Notes: generated by a model not told the origin, from the sequence alone. 64,000 bases of DNA from Natronocella acetinitrilica (GCF_024170285.1 NZ_JALJXV010000007.1:186001-250000); one strand, 5' to 3'; numbered from the stretch's first letter, positions 7,184 to 18,180 are shown. Program-made: numbers and translations.

Positions 7184-9016
7184 TCAGCCTGCGCCATCCG
7201 GGTGGAACACGTCGTAAATCTGCTGCGCGAGGCCCCGGCTGATGCCCTTCACGCTGGCCAGATCCTCCACGCCGGCAGCCATCACACCACGCAGACCGCC
7301 AAACTGCTTTAGCAACTGTTGTCGACGTTTGGGCCCCAGGCCGGCAATCTCCTCCAGGGTCGACGTGCGGCGGGCCTTGCCGCGCCGCTGGCGATGACCG
7401 GTAATGGCAAACCGGTGGGCCTCATCCCGAATCTGCTGCAGAAGCAGTCGTGCCGGGGACTGGGTGGGCAGCATGACCTCTTCTCCGGTGTCGGCGAGGA
7501 TCAATCTTTCCAGACCGGCCTTTCGTTCCGGACCCTTGGCAATGCCGAGTACCGACACACCATCAACCTGCAACTCCTGGAGCACTTCCACAGCCTGGGA
7601 AAGCTGTCCTTCCCCGCCGTCAATCACCAGTAGATCCGGCAGCGCAGCCTCCCCCCTCTTCAGGCGCGTGTAACGCCGTGTCAGGGCCTGGCGCATGGCG
7701 GCGTAATCGTCCCCGGGGGTAATGCCCTCGATGTTGAAGCGGCGATAGTCGGCTTTCAACGGGCCGTCGCGGTTGAATACAACGCAGGAGGCCACGGTGG
7801 CCTCCCCCCCGGTGTGGCTGATATCAAAACATTCCAGTCGCTCCGGCACCTGCTCCAGCGCCAGGGCTTCCTGCAAGGCCTCGAAGCGCTGCTGCATGCC
7901 GGCCTGACTGGCAGTCCGCAACTGCAGCGCTGCCCGTGCATTGTTGATGGCCATGTCGAGCCAGTGACGGCGCTCGGCACGCACACTGGTCCGCAGGCTG
8001 ACTCCATGGCCACTGGCTGCGCCAAGCGCCTCCTCCAACAGGCGATGCTCGCGCAGCGCTTGATTGATGACGATCTCCCTGGGCACCTTGCCACCCAGGT
8101 AGTGGCGCGCCAGGAACGCCGCCAGTACATCGGCTTCATCAGTCCCGGCGGGCACTTTCGGAAAGTAGGCCTTGTTGCCCAGGTTCTGTCCGTGACGGAA
8201 GACAAACACCTGCACGCATGCCGTCTGGCCGTCACCCACGCAGGCCACCACGTCCAGGTCTCCCCGCTCGCCGGACATGTATTGACGCTCCTGGATCCGC
8301 CGCAGACTGCTGATGCGGTCGCGCAGGCGTGCGGCGCGTTCAAATTCCAGCTCAGCCGAAGCCGCCTCCATGTCCCGGACCAGTTCGTCGATGACCTCAC
8401 CACTTCGGCCTTCAAGAAACTTGACCGCATGGCGCACATCACGGGCGTAGTCCTCGGGTTGGATAAACCCGACGCAGGGCGCCGTGCAACGCTTGATCTG
8501 GTACTGCAGGCACGGTCGTGAGCGGTTCTGGAAGAAGGTGTCCTCGCACTGCCGCACGGGAAAGACTTTCTGCAGATGGCTGAGCGTGTTGCGCACCGCG
8601 GTGGCACTGGGGAACGGGCCGAAGAAACGGCCCCGACGCCGCCGCGAGCCACGGTAGAACCCGAGGCGCGGGAATTCCGCGTGGTCCGACAGATAGATGT
8701 AGGGGTAACTCTTGTCATCCCGCAGCAATACGTTATAGCGCGGAGAGAGTTCCTTGATCAGGGTGTTTTCAAGGATGAGGGCTTCAGCCTCGGTATGGGT
8801 GACCGTGAATTCGATATCCCGTACCTGCGCCACCATGGTGGTGGTTTTCGGATCCTTGTGGCCACGGTTGAAGTAACTCGCCACACGACGCCGCAGCCGT
8901 CGGGCCTTGCCCACGTAGATCACCGTGCCATCGCCATCCAGCATGCGATAGACGCCCGGCGTTTCCGGGAGATGGCGCACGATACTTGAGGAATCGAAGA
9001 TGTCAGTTTTGGTCAT
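7184..9016 (-). CDS. uvrC: Excinuclease ABC subunit C
   Basis: Dual-incision nuclease of nucleotide excision repair, acting with UvrA and UvrB on damaged DNA; 610 aa, the usual length. N-terminal GIY-YIG domain (GVYRMLDG...VIYVGKARRLRRR, residues about 20-50), a four-Cys cluster around residues 154-178 (QCEDTFF, RPCLQYQIKRCTAPC), UVR domain for UvrB contact (about 200-240), RNase H-like endonuclease half (ECFDISH...), and C-terminal helix-hairpin-helix repeats (IAGLGPKRRQQLL, VKGISRGLAQQI). It lies between gacA and pgsA in a conserved operon. No strong ribosome site is visible before ATG 9016. Confidence 0.97.
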   Translation of the reverse strand: MTKTDIFDSSSIVRHLPETPGVYRMLDGDGTVIYVGKARRLRRRVASYFNRGHKDPKTTTMVAQVRDIEFTVTHTEAEALILENTLIKELSPRYNVLLRDDKSYPYIYLSDHAEFPRLGFYRGSRRRRGRFFGPFPSATAVRNTLSHLQKVFPVRQCEDTFFQNRSRPCLQYQIKRCTAPCVGFIQPEDYARDVRHAVKFLEGRSGEVIDELVRDMEAASAELEFERAARLRDRISSLRRIQERQYMSGERGDLDVVACVGDGQTACVQVFVFRHGQNLGNKAYFPKVPAGTDEADVLAAFLARHYLGGKVPREIVINQALREHRLLEEALGAASGHGVSLRTSVRAERRHWLDMAINNARAALQLRTASQAGMQQRFEALQEALALEQVPERLECFDISHTGGEATVASCVVFNRDGPLKADYRRFNIEGITPGDDYAAMRQALTRRYTRLKRGEAALPDLLVIDGGEGQLSQAVEVLQELQVDGVSVLGIAKGPERKAGLERLILADTGEEVMLPTQSPARLLLQQIRDEAHRFAITGHRQRRGKARRTSTLEEIAGLGPKRRQQLLKQFGGLRGVMAAGVEDLASVKGISRGLAQQIYDVFHPDGAG

Positions 9017-9053
9017 GCATCAGGAGTCGCACTAAAGCGACCCGCCGGCTTGG

Positions 9054-9695
9054 CTACTGAAGGTGGTCGATCATGCCATGACGAATGGCGAGATGGGTCA
9101 ATTCCACATCGGTTTCCACGCCCAGCTTCTCGTAGAGCCGGTAGCGGTATGTGCTCACCGTTTTCGGACTCAGGCACAGGGTATCCGAGATTTCCTGCAT
9201 CTTGTAACCCTGCGTGATCATAAGCATGACCTGGATTTCCCGCTGGGAGAGCTTGTCCAATTGGCCGGAGCCCTGGCGGGCGAAACCCTGTTTGGCCATC
9301 TGCTGGGCAATATCCGCTCCCAGATACCGTTCACCCCGGGTCACACAACGAATCGCCTCGACGATCTCCTCCACCGCGCAGCCCTTGGTCAGGTAGCCGA
9401 CGGCGCCGGCCTCAAGCAATCGGGACGGATACGGTTCTTCCATGTAGATGGTGAGCGCAATAATGCGCAGGTCCGGTTGGACGCGGAGAAGCTTGCGGGT
9501 GGCCTCGAGGCCACCCATGCCCGGCATGTTGACGTCCATCAGCACGACATCCGGGTGATGCTCACGCACCAGGTTGATGCAGTCCTCGCCACTGCCTGCC
9601 TCGCCCACGACCGTCAACCAGTCAGTGTCGTCGAGCATGCGCCGGATTCCGCTGCGCACCAGTTGATGATCATCAACGAGCAACACCTTGATCAT
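9054..9695 (-). CDS. gacA: Two-component response regulator GacA/UvrY
   Basis: NarL/FixJ-type transcription factor of 213 aa. Receiver domain has the acidic pair DD (8-9), phosphoacceptor D54 in LMDVNMPGMGG and Lys in TKGC; the C-terminal LuxR-type HTH (LSQREIQVMLMITQGYKMQEISDTLCLSPKTVSTYRYRL, shortened here) covers about 146-205. Synteny with uvrC-pgsA and sequence identify GacA/UvrY, which in relatives activates CsrA-sequestering small RNAs. Its cognate sensor BarA/GacS is encoded about 10 kb away (20115-22847). No CsrB/RsmY-like RNA with repeated GGA hairpins was recognised in this window. Confidence 0.95.
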   Translation of the reverse strand: MIKVLLVDDHQLVRSGIRRMLDDTDWLTVVGEAGSGEDCINLVREHHPDVVLMDVNMPGMGGLEATRKLLRVQPDLRIIALTIYMEEPYPSRLLEAGAVGYLTKGCAVEEIVEAIRCVTRGERYLGADIAQQMAKQGFARQGSGQLDKLSQREIQVMLMITQGYKMQEISDTLCLSPKTVSTYRYRLYEKLGVETDVELTHLAIRHGMIDHLQ

Positions 9696-9749
9696 GCTTT
9701 AGGCAACCTCATGGGTTCTCATACCGGTCGCTGTGGCCCAGGCCATGCA

Positions 9750-11084
9750 TCAGGCTGATGGCGACTCGAGCATCCGTTCGGCTTCCGGCATCGCCCAGGC
9801 GGCGGCGGCACCGGCGAGGGACAACAGAAGTAATACCACGACTAGCACCTGGATGCCGAACACCTGTGCGATCAATCCGAACAACCCACCGGCAACAGCC
9901 AGCACACCGATGGTCGTGTTGCTGAACGCAATATATAGGGGCCGTTCATCCTTGGGCGCCGCGTCCACGAGATAGGTTTTACGTCCCAGTCGCACGCCGG
10001 CCTCGGCGATGCCGAGGATGACAAAGACGCTGGTGTAGATGATCGGCGACTGCAAGGCTTCAATCCCTCCGATCACCAGCGCAACCACACCGGCAAGGGT
10101 CGCCAGCAAACCACTCAGCGCCAGCACGGTGCGGCTTGAGCGGTCGGAGAAGTAACCCCAGACGGGGCTACTGATAACGCTGGCAAGCCCTACGGTGACA
10201 ATGAACACGGCCAGGGCGGCCACCTCACCGCCGAACACCTCCCGGCCATGCAGTGCATAGAACGGCATGGCCAGTTCCACGGACAGCAACAGGGCACGGG
10301 TATAGAGAAATCCCCGGTAACCGGGATAGCGGGCGGAGATCACTAAGCCGTTCTTGAGTTCCTGCAGGGGGTTTCGGCCGCCTTCGGTGGCACCCGGGGT
10401 CTCGTCCATCAGTGCGAAGAACGCTGCCCCCAGCAACCACAGACCCGCCGCCGCTGCGATCAGGCCGGCATAGACGCCGACGCCCGCCTCTGCACCGAAG
10501 CCATAGTGCAGGGCCAGACCGGCAAGCAGTGTCAGACTGCCGCCGATGGCTGCCCGATTGGCCAGCATTCGACCGCGACGCCCCTTGGGTATGGTCTTGC
10601 CGGTCACATCCTGGAATGCCACCGAGCCAACCCCACTGGCGATACTGAACACCGTGAAACAGAGCAACACGGTCAGGCCGCCACTCACCGGGCCCAGGGT
10701 CACTACTGCGAGCGCGATGAAAAGCAGCATCACCGCCTGGGTGATACCGGCGCCAACCCATGCCCATTGTCGCCTCGCCAGCCGGCGGATCTGGCCGGAA
10801 ACTGCCAGCTGCGGCGCGAGGGAGCCCACCTGCTTCGCGGGCATCAGCAGACCGATGATCACCGCTGGCGTGCCCAGCATCGACAAGACCCAGGGCAACA
10901 CCAGGTTCGGCCCGGCAAGCTGTTCGGCAAGCTTGGTGGATGCGCCGTTGGCGACGTTGTAGACGTAATTGCGCGGCACGTCGGAGCAGGCGCTGTCGGG
11001 AATGGCCTCGCAACTGCGCTCGTCGCTGTCATCGCCACTGAGAATGCGATAGGCACGATCAAGCCGCGCCTCGGCTTCGCTCAT
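9750..11084 (-). CDS. MFS transporter
   Basis: Integral membrane transporter of 444 aa with about 12 predicted helices and the MFS loop motif between helices 2/3-like and 8/9 (WGYFSDRSSRTVLAL). An unusual 55-residue hydrophilic N-terminal tail precedes helix 1 and contains two Cys residues (ERSCEAIPDSACSDVP). A central cytoplasmic loop (FALMDETPGATEGGRNP) separates the halves. Start chosen at ATG 11084 (MSEAEARLDRAYR), preceded by GGGGG at 6 bp; a longer frame to 11186 has no such site. It stands alone between gacA and fumC, same strand. Substrate not predictable. Confidence 0.85.
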   Translation of the reverse strand: MSEAEARLDRAYRILSGDDSDERSCEAIPDSACSDVPRNYVYNVANGASTKLAEQLAGPNLVLPWVLSMLGTPAVIIGLLMPAKQVGSLAPQLAVSGQIRRLARRQWAWVGAGITQAVMLLFIALAVVTLGPVSGGLTVLLCFTVFSIASGVGSVAFQDVTGKTIPKGRRGRMLANRAAIGGSLTLLAGLALHYGFGAEAGVGVYAGLIAAAAGLWLLGAAFFALMDETPGATEGGRNPLQELKNGLVISARYPGYRGFLYTRALLLSVELAMPFYALHGREVFGGEVAALAVFIVTVGLASVISSPVWGYFSDRSSRTVLALSGLLATLAGVVALVIGGIEALQSPIIYTSVFVILGIAEAGVRLGRKTYLVDAAPKDERPLYIAFSNTTIGVLAVAGGLFGLIAQVFGIQVLVVVLLLLSLAGAAAAWAMPEAERMLESPSA

Positions 11085-11157
11085 AATACCCCCGGTCACG
11101 GTGTGCGGCCGCAGAATAGCATAGCCCCGGGCCGCAGCTGCGTTACCAGGATTGCGG

Positions 11158-12552
11158 TCAATCTCCCTGGCCGGGCAGACCGCCACGGGTCAGCATTTGC
11201 GGGTCAAGCAAACGCTGCAGTTCGTCCTCCGACAGCTCAGTCTGCTCCAGGGCGACTTCCAGAATCGGCCGCCCCTCGGCGTAGGCCTGCTTGGCGATGG
11301 CCGCTCCCTTTTCGTAACCGATCACCGCATTCAGGGCGGTAACAAGAATGGGATTCCGTGCCAGGGCGCGGTCCAGCGTCTCCTGGTTGACAGTGAACCC
11401 GCGTATCGCCCGGTTGCCGAGCAGCCTTGCGGAATTGGCAAGCAGTTCCATGCTCTGCAGCAGGTTGTAGGCGATCACCGGCAGCATGACATTGAGCTGG
11501 AAATTGCCGGACTGCCCCGCAACGGAGATGGTGAGGTCATTACCCATAACCTGCACCGCCGCCATGGCCACGGACTCCGGGACCACCGGGTTCACTTTCC
11601 CGGGCATGATGCTGGAGCCAGGCTGCAGGGCCGGCAACGCGATCTCTCCCAGGCCCGCCAGTGGCCCGCTGTTCATCCAGCGCAGGTCGTTGGCGATTTT
11701 CGTGAATGAGACGGCGATCACCCGCAGTTGACCCGACATCTCCACGGCGCTGTCCTGGCAGGCAAGCGCCTCGAAGGCATTGGCCGCCGGCGTGAACGTG
11801 ACCCCGGTGCGCTGGCTCAATACCTCAGCCATGCGCGGGCCGAACGCTGGATGTGCGTTGATGCCCGTCCCCACCGCGGTCCCTCCCTGGGCCAGCGCAC
11901 AGAGTCTCGGCAGGCTTGCCTCGACCCGGCTGATGCCATTGCCCACCTGGGAGGCCCAGGCTGAGAGTTCCTGCCCGAGGGTCACCGGCATTGCATCCAT
12001 CAGGTGGGTGCGACCAGTCTTGGCCACAGTGGCGAGCTCCGTGGCCCGCGCCTCCAGGTGTCGCTGCAGCTCCCGCAGGGCCGGCAACAACTGGTGCTGC
12101 GCAAGCAGAACGGCGCTGACATGGATCGCCGTGGGAATCACGTCGTTGCTGCTCTGCCCCATATTCACGTGATCATTGGGGTGAACGATGTCCCGATTCA
12201 GCCCCTGATTGGCAAGCCGGGCAATCACCTCATTGGCATTCATGTTGCTGCTGGTGCCAGACCCGGTCTGGAACACGTCCACCGGAAAGGCGTCATCATG
12301 CTCGCCCTCGGCAACCGCAGCGCCAGCCCGCATGATCGCCTCCGCCCGCTCCCTGTCCAGCAGCCCCAGTTCCGCATTGACCTCGGCGGCGGCGGCCTTG
12401 ATCAGGCCCAGGGCGCGGATGAAGTGCTGCGGCATGCGCAGGCCGCTGACGGGAAAGTTCTCCACGGCCCGCTGGGTCTGGGCACCGTAAAGAGCGTCGG
12501 CGGGGACATGGAGTTCTCCCATGCTGTCCTTTTCGATTCGCGTGTTCGACAT
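11158..12552 (-). CDS. fumC: Fumarate hydratase, class II
   Basis: Iron-independent fumarase converting fumarate to malate in the TCA cycle; homotetramer, 464 aa. The superfamily signature GSSIMPGKVNP is intact, as are FQTGSGTSSNMNANEV, GRTHLMDAMPVTLGQE and NDHVNMGQSSNDVIPTA (substrate-binding regions). ATG 12552 is preceded by GAGG about 8 bp upstream. It is divergent from purB, another member of the same lyase superfamily, with about 217 bp between the starts. In E. coli fumC is induced by oxidative stress and iron limitation; no SoxR/Fur site was recognised here. Confidence 0.96.
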   Translation of the reverse strand: MSNTRIEKDSMGELHVPADALYGAQTQRAVENFPVSGLRMPQHFIRALGLIKAAAAEVNAELGLLDRERAEAIMRAGAAVAEGEHDDAFPVDVFQTGSGTSSNMNANEVIARLANQGLNRDIVHPNDHVNMGQSSNDVIPTAIHVSAVLLAQHQLLPALRELQRHLEARATELATVAKTGRTHLMDAMPVTLGQELSAWASQVGNGISRVEASLPRLCALAQGGTAVGTGINAHPAFGPRMAEVLSQRTGVTFTPAANAFEALACQDSAVEMSGQLRVIAVSFTKIANDLRWMNSGPLAGLGEIALPALQPGSSIMPGKVNPVVPESVAMAAVQVMGNDLTISVAGQSGNFQLNVMLPVIAYNLLQSMELLANSARLLGNRAIRGFTVNQETLDRALARNPILVTALNAVIGYEKGAAIAKQAYAEGRPILEVALEQTELSEDELQRLLDPQMLTRGGLPGQGD

Positions 12553-12607
12553 GGCGGTGACCTCCTCAACGGTACATGCGTGGCAAACCGGTGGCGCAGT
12601 GCGGTGA

Positions 12608-14137
<1,530 letters not shown>

Positions 14138-14145
14138 GTCCGGCC

Positions 14146-15294
14146 ATGGCGCAGCTCGATGCTATCCCCTGGGAGTCGTTTCTCCGGGATGACTGGCAGC
14201 AGCGGCCTCGCCTTTTTCGACAGTTGCTGAAGGACTTCGAGGCCCCACTGAGCGGCGAAGAACTTGCCGGCCTGGCCCTGGAGAGCGACGTGGAGTCCCG
14301 CCTGGTGCTGGGCACGCCGGAGCGCGGCTGGCGCGTGCGCCATGGCCCGTTCACCGAGGCGGATTTCCACGAGACCCCGGATGCGGACTGGACCCTGCTG
14401 GTACAGGATGTGGAAAAGCACCTGCCGGATCTGGCGTGGCTTGTGGATTTCTTCGAGGGTCTCCCCGCCTGGCGATTCGACGATCTGATGGTCAGCTACG
14501 CCGCCCCGGGCGGCTCGGTGGGCCCGCACGTGGATGCCTACGATGTGTTCCTGCTACAAGGTAGCGGACGACGCCACTGGTGGATCGACAACCGTCCCGA
14601 TGCACCCCGTGGAGAGACCGATGCCAATGGGCTGCGCCTTCTGAGCAGCTTCACGCCCAACCAGGACTGGATACTCGAACCCGGTGATGTCCTCTACCTG
14701 CCACCCGGCGTTCCCCATCACGGCGTCGCGTTGGAGGCCTGCACCACCTGGTCCATCGGGCTGCGGGCGCCCGGAATCACGGACATACTCGCCGAACTGA
14801 TCGAGGACCTGGAAGCGGGCCCCGACGCACCACCGCTGCTAAGCGATCCCCAGCGCCAAATGGCAAGCCACCCCCTGGAGATTGACGCCGGGTCACGTCG
14901 GCGGGCACGTGAGCAGCTACGCAACCTGCTGCAGGATGACCGGCTACTCGACCGGGCCCTGGGGCGCGCCCTGTCCGCCCCCAAACCCGGGTTTCTCGAT
15001 CTCGAACCCGGACCGGGCGAACACCGCAAACTGAATACCCTGACACGGGACGATGCCCTGGAGCGTAATCCTGCCGCCAGAGTCGCGTTGCTACCCGCCG
15101 ATGGGGTTCAACCGGCAGTGCTCTATCTCAACGGCCAGGGCATGGATATACCCGCCGCCGCGCAGCCGCTGATCGAAGCCCTGACCCGGCATCGCCTGAC
15201 CCACGTCGAGACCATTCTGCCGCTCCTCTCCGATATCCAGTCGCGGACACTGTTGCAGGATCTGCTCGACGGCGGATACTGGAAGGCACTATGA
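14146..15294 (+). CDS. roxA: Ribosomal protein L16 arginine hydroxylase (RoxA/YcfD-like JmjC oxygenase)
   Basis: 2-oxoglutarate/Fe(II) dioxygenase of 382 aa; E. coli YcfD hydroxylates an Arg of ribosomal protein L16. The Fe-binding facial triad is visible: H128 and D130 in GPHVDAYDVF and a distal His at 191/192 in LPPGVPHHG. The core double-stranded beta helix includes VSYAAPGGSVGPH and GRRHWWI; the C-terminal roughly 170 residues form the dimerisation and winged-helix region. It starts 8 bp after purB, and its stop overlaps the next gene as ATGA, implying cotranscription. Assignment by family resemblance to YcfD is strong; the exact target residue is inferred. Confidence 0.88.
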   Translation: MAQLDAIPWESFLRDDWQQRPRLFRQLLKDFEAPLSGEELAGLALESDVESRLVLGTPERGWRVRHGPFTEADFHETPDADWTLLVQDVEKHLPDLAWLVDFFEGLPAWRFDDLMVSYAAPGGSVGPHVDAYDVFLLQGSGRRHWWIDNRPDAPRGETDANGLRLLSSFTPNQDWILEPGDVLYLPPGVPHHGVALEACTTWSIGLRAPGITDILAELIEDLEAGPDAPPLLSDPQRQMASHPLEIDAGSRRRAREQLRNLLQDDRLLDRALGRALSAPKPGFLDLEPGPGEHRKLNTLTRDDALERNPAARVALLPADGVQPAVLYLNGQGMDIPAAAQPLIEALTRHRLTHVETILPLLSDIQSRTLLQDLLDGGYWKAL

Positions 15295-15728
15295 CCAGCA
15301 TAGAGATCATTGACGGTTCCTGGAAGGCGATGCAGGCGCGGGCCATGCCGATTCGCATGCAGGTGTTCGTGAGGGAGCAGCAGGTGCCCATCGACCTGGA
15401 ACAGGATGATCAGGACGCCACAGCCCATCACTGGGTCGCCCAGGTGGGCGCCGAGTGCGTCGGCACGGTTCGCCTGACGATGGATGGGCACCTGGGGCGC
15501 CTTGCCGTGCTTGCCCAGTGGCGGCGACAAGGCATCGGCGCGCAGCTCACCGAATGCGTGGTCACACACGCGCTTGCCCATGGGCAGCATGACCTGGACC
15601 TGAACGCCCAGACCCATGCCATTCCTTTCTACGAGGCGCTGGGCTTTGTTGTCGACGGCCCGGAATTCATGGAGGCAGGCATGCCGCATCGGCACATGCG
15701 CCTGCGACGAGCCTCGGATGTCGGCTGA
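15291..15728 (+). CDS. GNAT family N-acetyltransferase
   Basis: Predicted acetyl-CoA-dependent acyltransferase of 145 aa. The acetyl-CoA pyrophosphate-binding motif A is clear (RLAVLAQWRRQGIGAQL, residues about 64-80), followed by the C-terminal FYEALGFVVDGPEFMEAGMPHRHM. The N-terminus (RMQVFVREQQVP) is like YjcF/ElaA-type GNAT proteins. It overlaps roxA by 4 bp (ATGA) and the following gene by 11 bp, so the three are probably translated in a coupled way. Substrate unknown; association with a ribosomal hydroxylase raises the possibility of a protein target, but that is conjecture. Confidence 0.88.
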   Translation: MTSIEIIDGSWKAMQARAMPIRMQVFVREQQVPIDLEQDDQDATAHHWVAQVGAECVGTVRLTMDGHLGRLAVLAQWRRQGIGAQLTECVVTHALAHGQHDLDLNAQTHAIPFYEALGFVVDGPEFMEAGMPHRHMRLRRASDVG

Positions 15729-16209
15729 CGAGGAAGTCATCGGCACGACGGGCGGCGAGGATGCGCGGTCCTGGGTGCTGCGCCTGCTTGAGCAGGCCCA
15801 CCACGAGGTGGACATCCAATCCCCCAACCTTGACTCCCAGATCTACGATCAGGGCGAGGTGCTGGCCGCAATCAGGCAACTCGTGGTGAACGCCGGGCGC
15901 CGCGCCCGGGTTCGTATCCTGGTGGGTGACTGCGCCCCCATGGTCCAGAGGGGTCATCGTCTGCTGGAGCTATCCCGCCAACTGAGCAGCTACATCGAGA
16001 TACGGGAACTCGCAGCGGAAGACGCCACCGATGCCGCCGCCTTTATCGTGGTGGATCGAGCGCATTATCTGCGCTGGGAATCAGGAGCGGGCTATCGGGG
16101 CACCGGACGCCGCCAAGCCCGTGGTCGGGCCGCCCGCTGGCATCGCGCCTTTAACGACTGCTGGGAACGCGCCCATAGCCCCGCGGCCTTGCGTCGGCTA
16201 CACCTTTAG
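15718..16209 (+). CDS. Phospholipase-D-like domain protein of unknown function
   Basis: 163-aa soluble protein starting at ATG 15718, inside the last codons of the GNAT gene. Sequence such as SWVLRLLEQAHHEVDIQSPNLDSQIYDQGEVLAAIRQL and RVRILVGD resembles the first strand-helix units of PLD-superfamily folds. There is no HxKxxxxD motif; at the corresponding later place it has FIVVDRAHYLRWESG, suggesting a non-catalytic relative. The C-terminus is Arg-rich (GRRQARGRAARWHRAF), possibly nucleic-acid binding. In some gammaproteobacteria a related domain is, to my recollection, found with GNAT genes. Function not assigned. Confidence 0.75.
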   Translation: MSADEEVIGTTGGEDARSWVLRLLEQAHHEVDIQSPNLDSQIYDQGEVLAAIRQLVVNAGRRARVRILVGDCAPMVQRGHRLLELSRQLSSYIEIRELAAEDATDAAAFIVVDRAHYLRWESGAGYRGTGRRQARGRAARWHRAFNDCWERAHSPAALRRLHL

Positions 16210-16233
16210 TGCCCCGACTTGTGCCAGTTGGCT

Positions 16234-16830
16234 TTAGTCAGTCCAGAGATCGTCGACCCGTTCCTTGTTCAACGCCAGCCACTGCAGGGCGATGATCGGC
16301 ATGGCACTGTTGACGGTGCCGTCTTCAATCATGTCCATGGCCTGGTCGAAATCCACCACATGCACGCGGATGTCCTCGCCCTCTTCCGCAACGCCGCGGA
16401 TGGCGCCGTTCATATCCTCGCTGTCCACCCGTCCGCAGAACAGCATGCTGCGCTCTGAGGTACCGCCGGGACTCACCATGTACTCACAGATGGGCAGCAA
16501 CTCGGTGATGACGTTGCCCGTCTCTTCCTGCATCTCGCGACTGGCAACCTCCCGGGGCGTTTCGCCGGGTTCGAGAATTCCCGCCACGACCTCGAACAGC
16601 CACGGACCCGAGGGATGATCAAGCGCCCCCGCCCGAAACTGCTCAATCAGCACAACAGTGTTGCGCTCCGGATCGTAGGGCAGCAGTCCGACACTATGGC
16701 CGCGTTCAAACACCTCTCTATGCAGTGGCTTGCTCACACCACCACCGAATAGCGCGTGACGGACCTGAACACAGTCCAGCCGGAAAAAACCCTGGAACCG
16801 GGTTTCGCGATCGAGCACTTCAAACTGCAT
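16234..16830 (-). CDS. nudF: Nudix hydrolase, ADP-ribose pyrophosphatase
   Basis: Cytoplasmic enzyme cleaving ADP-ribose to AMP and ribose 5-phosphate; 198 aa, near the 209 aa of E. coli NudF. The Nudix box GX5EX7REUXEEXGU is complete at residues 84-106 (GILEPGETPREVASREMQEE followed by TG). N-terminal strand region HALFGGGVSKPLHREVFERGHSVGLLPYD and LIEQFRAGAL are typical of the ADPRase subgroup, as is the C-terminal MPIIALQWL. Convergent with the PLD-like gene (24 bp apart) and followed upstream by rlmD on the same strand, 22 bp away. Confidence 0.9.
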   Translation of the reverse strand: MQFEVLDRETRFQGFFRLDCVQVRHALFGGGVSKPLHREVFERGHSVGLLPYDPERNTVVLIEQFRAGALDHPSGPWLFEVVAGILEPGETPREVASREMQEETGNVITELLPICEYMVSPGGTSERSMLFCGRVDSEDMNGAIRGVAEEGEDIRVHVVDFDQAMDMIEDGTVNSAMPIIALQWLALNKERVDDLWTD

Positions 16831-16852
16831 GGCACCCTGCCTCGACCGCCTC

Positions 16853-18178
16853 TCAGCGGCCTTTCAGTTCGAACAAGGCGATGCTCTCGACATGCGCCGT
16901 GTGGGGAAACATATCCATGATGCCCGCCTTTCGCAGGCGATACCCGTGTTGGTGCACAAGCGTACCCGCATCCCGCGCCAGTGTCGCCGGATTGCAGGAC
17001 ACATACAGCACTCGTCCGGGCTTGAGCGACGCCACCTGGGGCAAGACTTCGGCTGCCCCGGAGCGGGGCGGATCGAGCAGGACCTGATCAAACCGCCTGG
17101 CGGCCCAGGGCAGATGATCCACGGGTTCGGCCAGATTGGCGACGTGGAACTCGACATTGTCCAGGCCATTGGCCAGGGCATTATCCCGAGCGCGCTGCAC
17201 CAGCCCGGACTCCCCTTCCACGCCCACGACCTCTGCCGCCCGCCGCGCCAGTGGCAGACTGAAATTGCCAAGGCCACAGAAAAGATCCAGCACCCGGTGG
17301 TCAGGTCCCGGCTGCAGCAGCTCCATGGCCAGGGCCACCATCTTGCGATTGAGTCCGGCATTCACCTGGGTGAAGTCCGTGGGCAGGAAGTCCAGCGTGA
17401 GGCCGTCCACGCTGTAGCTCAGTTGCGGATTCGACGGCCAGACGGGCTGCACCGTGGTCTCGTCACCGGGTTGCTGATAGATCTGGATACCCCGCTCCTC
17501 ACCCCATTGGGCAAGCCGCGCCAGGTCGTCCTCGCCCAGCACCTCGAGGTTGCGGAACACCAGGGCCACGGCGTCATCGCCGATGGCCACCTCGATCTGG
17601 GCGATACGATCGGGAATGGACAGGCTGCCGATCAGGTCGGACAACTCGCCCAGCCGCAGCCCCACCCGCTGGTCGAGCACCTCGCAGCGGAGCATATCCG
17701 CCACATAAGGTTTGCCGCGCTCACGAAAGCCCACCAGCACCCGCCCCTTTCCCGCCACCCAGCGCACCGCCAGGCGCGCCTTGCGACGGTAGCCAAGCTG
17801 CGCATCGCTCAGTGGTGGCAAGACCTCTTCCGGGGTCACCTCACCGAAGCGCTCGAACAGTTCCAGCAATACGGATTGCTTGAGTGCAACCTGTCGCTCA
17901 CCGGCCATGTGCTGCAGACTGCAGCCACCGCAAACGGCGTACGCCTCGCAGGGTGGCGGGACCCGCCCTTCGGCGGCCACATCCACCGCCGTGACCACAG
18001 CCTCGTCAAAACGGCGATGGCGGCGGGTGTAGCGAAACCAGACCTGCTCACCGGGCAGGCCACCGTGCACGAACACCGTCTTTCCATCCACATGAACGAT
18101 ACCGCGCCCCTCATGGGAGAGCCCGGTAACCTGCCCCTGCACCGGATCACGCGGCAGGCGTTGTCGCCGTCGCCCCAT
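16853..18178 (-). CDS. rlmD: 23S rRNA (uracil(1939)-C5)-methyltransferase
   Basis: Fe-S-containing rRNA methyltransferase (RumA) of 441 aa. An N-terminal TRAM domain (residues about 10-70), the iron-sulfur Cys cluster CEAYAVCGGCSLQH near 78-91, SAM-binding VLDLFCGLGNFSLPLA, and catalytic SCNPATLARD with the nucleophilic Cys are all visible. Start at ATG 18178 fits the family start MGRRRQRLPRDPVQG; the longer frame upstream lies in the neighbouring gene. It is 2 bp from the stop of the exonuclease gene and close to cysM, a conserved neighbourhood (barA-cysM-rlmD-relA); relA is not present next to it here. Confidence 0.95.
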   Translation of the reverse strand: MGRRRQRLPRDPVQGQVTGLSHEGRGIVHVDGKTVFVHGGLPGEQVWFRYTRRHRRFDEAVVTAVDVAAEGRVPPPCEAYAVCGGCSLQHMAGERQVALKQSVLLELFERFGEVTPEEVLPPLSDAQLGYRRKARLAVRWVAGKGRVLVGFRERGKPYVADMLRCEVLDQRVGLRLGELSDLIGSLSIPDRIAQIEVAIGDDAVALVFRNLEVLGEDDLARLAQWGEERGIQIYQQPGDETTVQPVWPSNPQLSYSVDGLTLDFLPTDFTQVNAGLNRKMVALAMELLQPGPDHRVLDLFCGLGNFSLPLARRAAEVVGVEGESGLVQRARDNALANGLDNVEFHVANLAEPVDHLPWAARRFDQVLLDPPRSGAAEVLPQVASLKPGRVLYVSCNPATLARDAGTLVHQHGYRLRKAGIMDMFPHTAHVESIALFELKGR

Positions 18179-18180
18179 GG

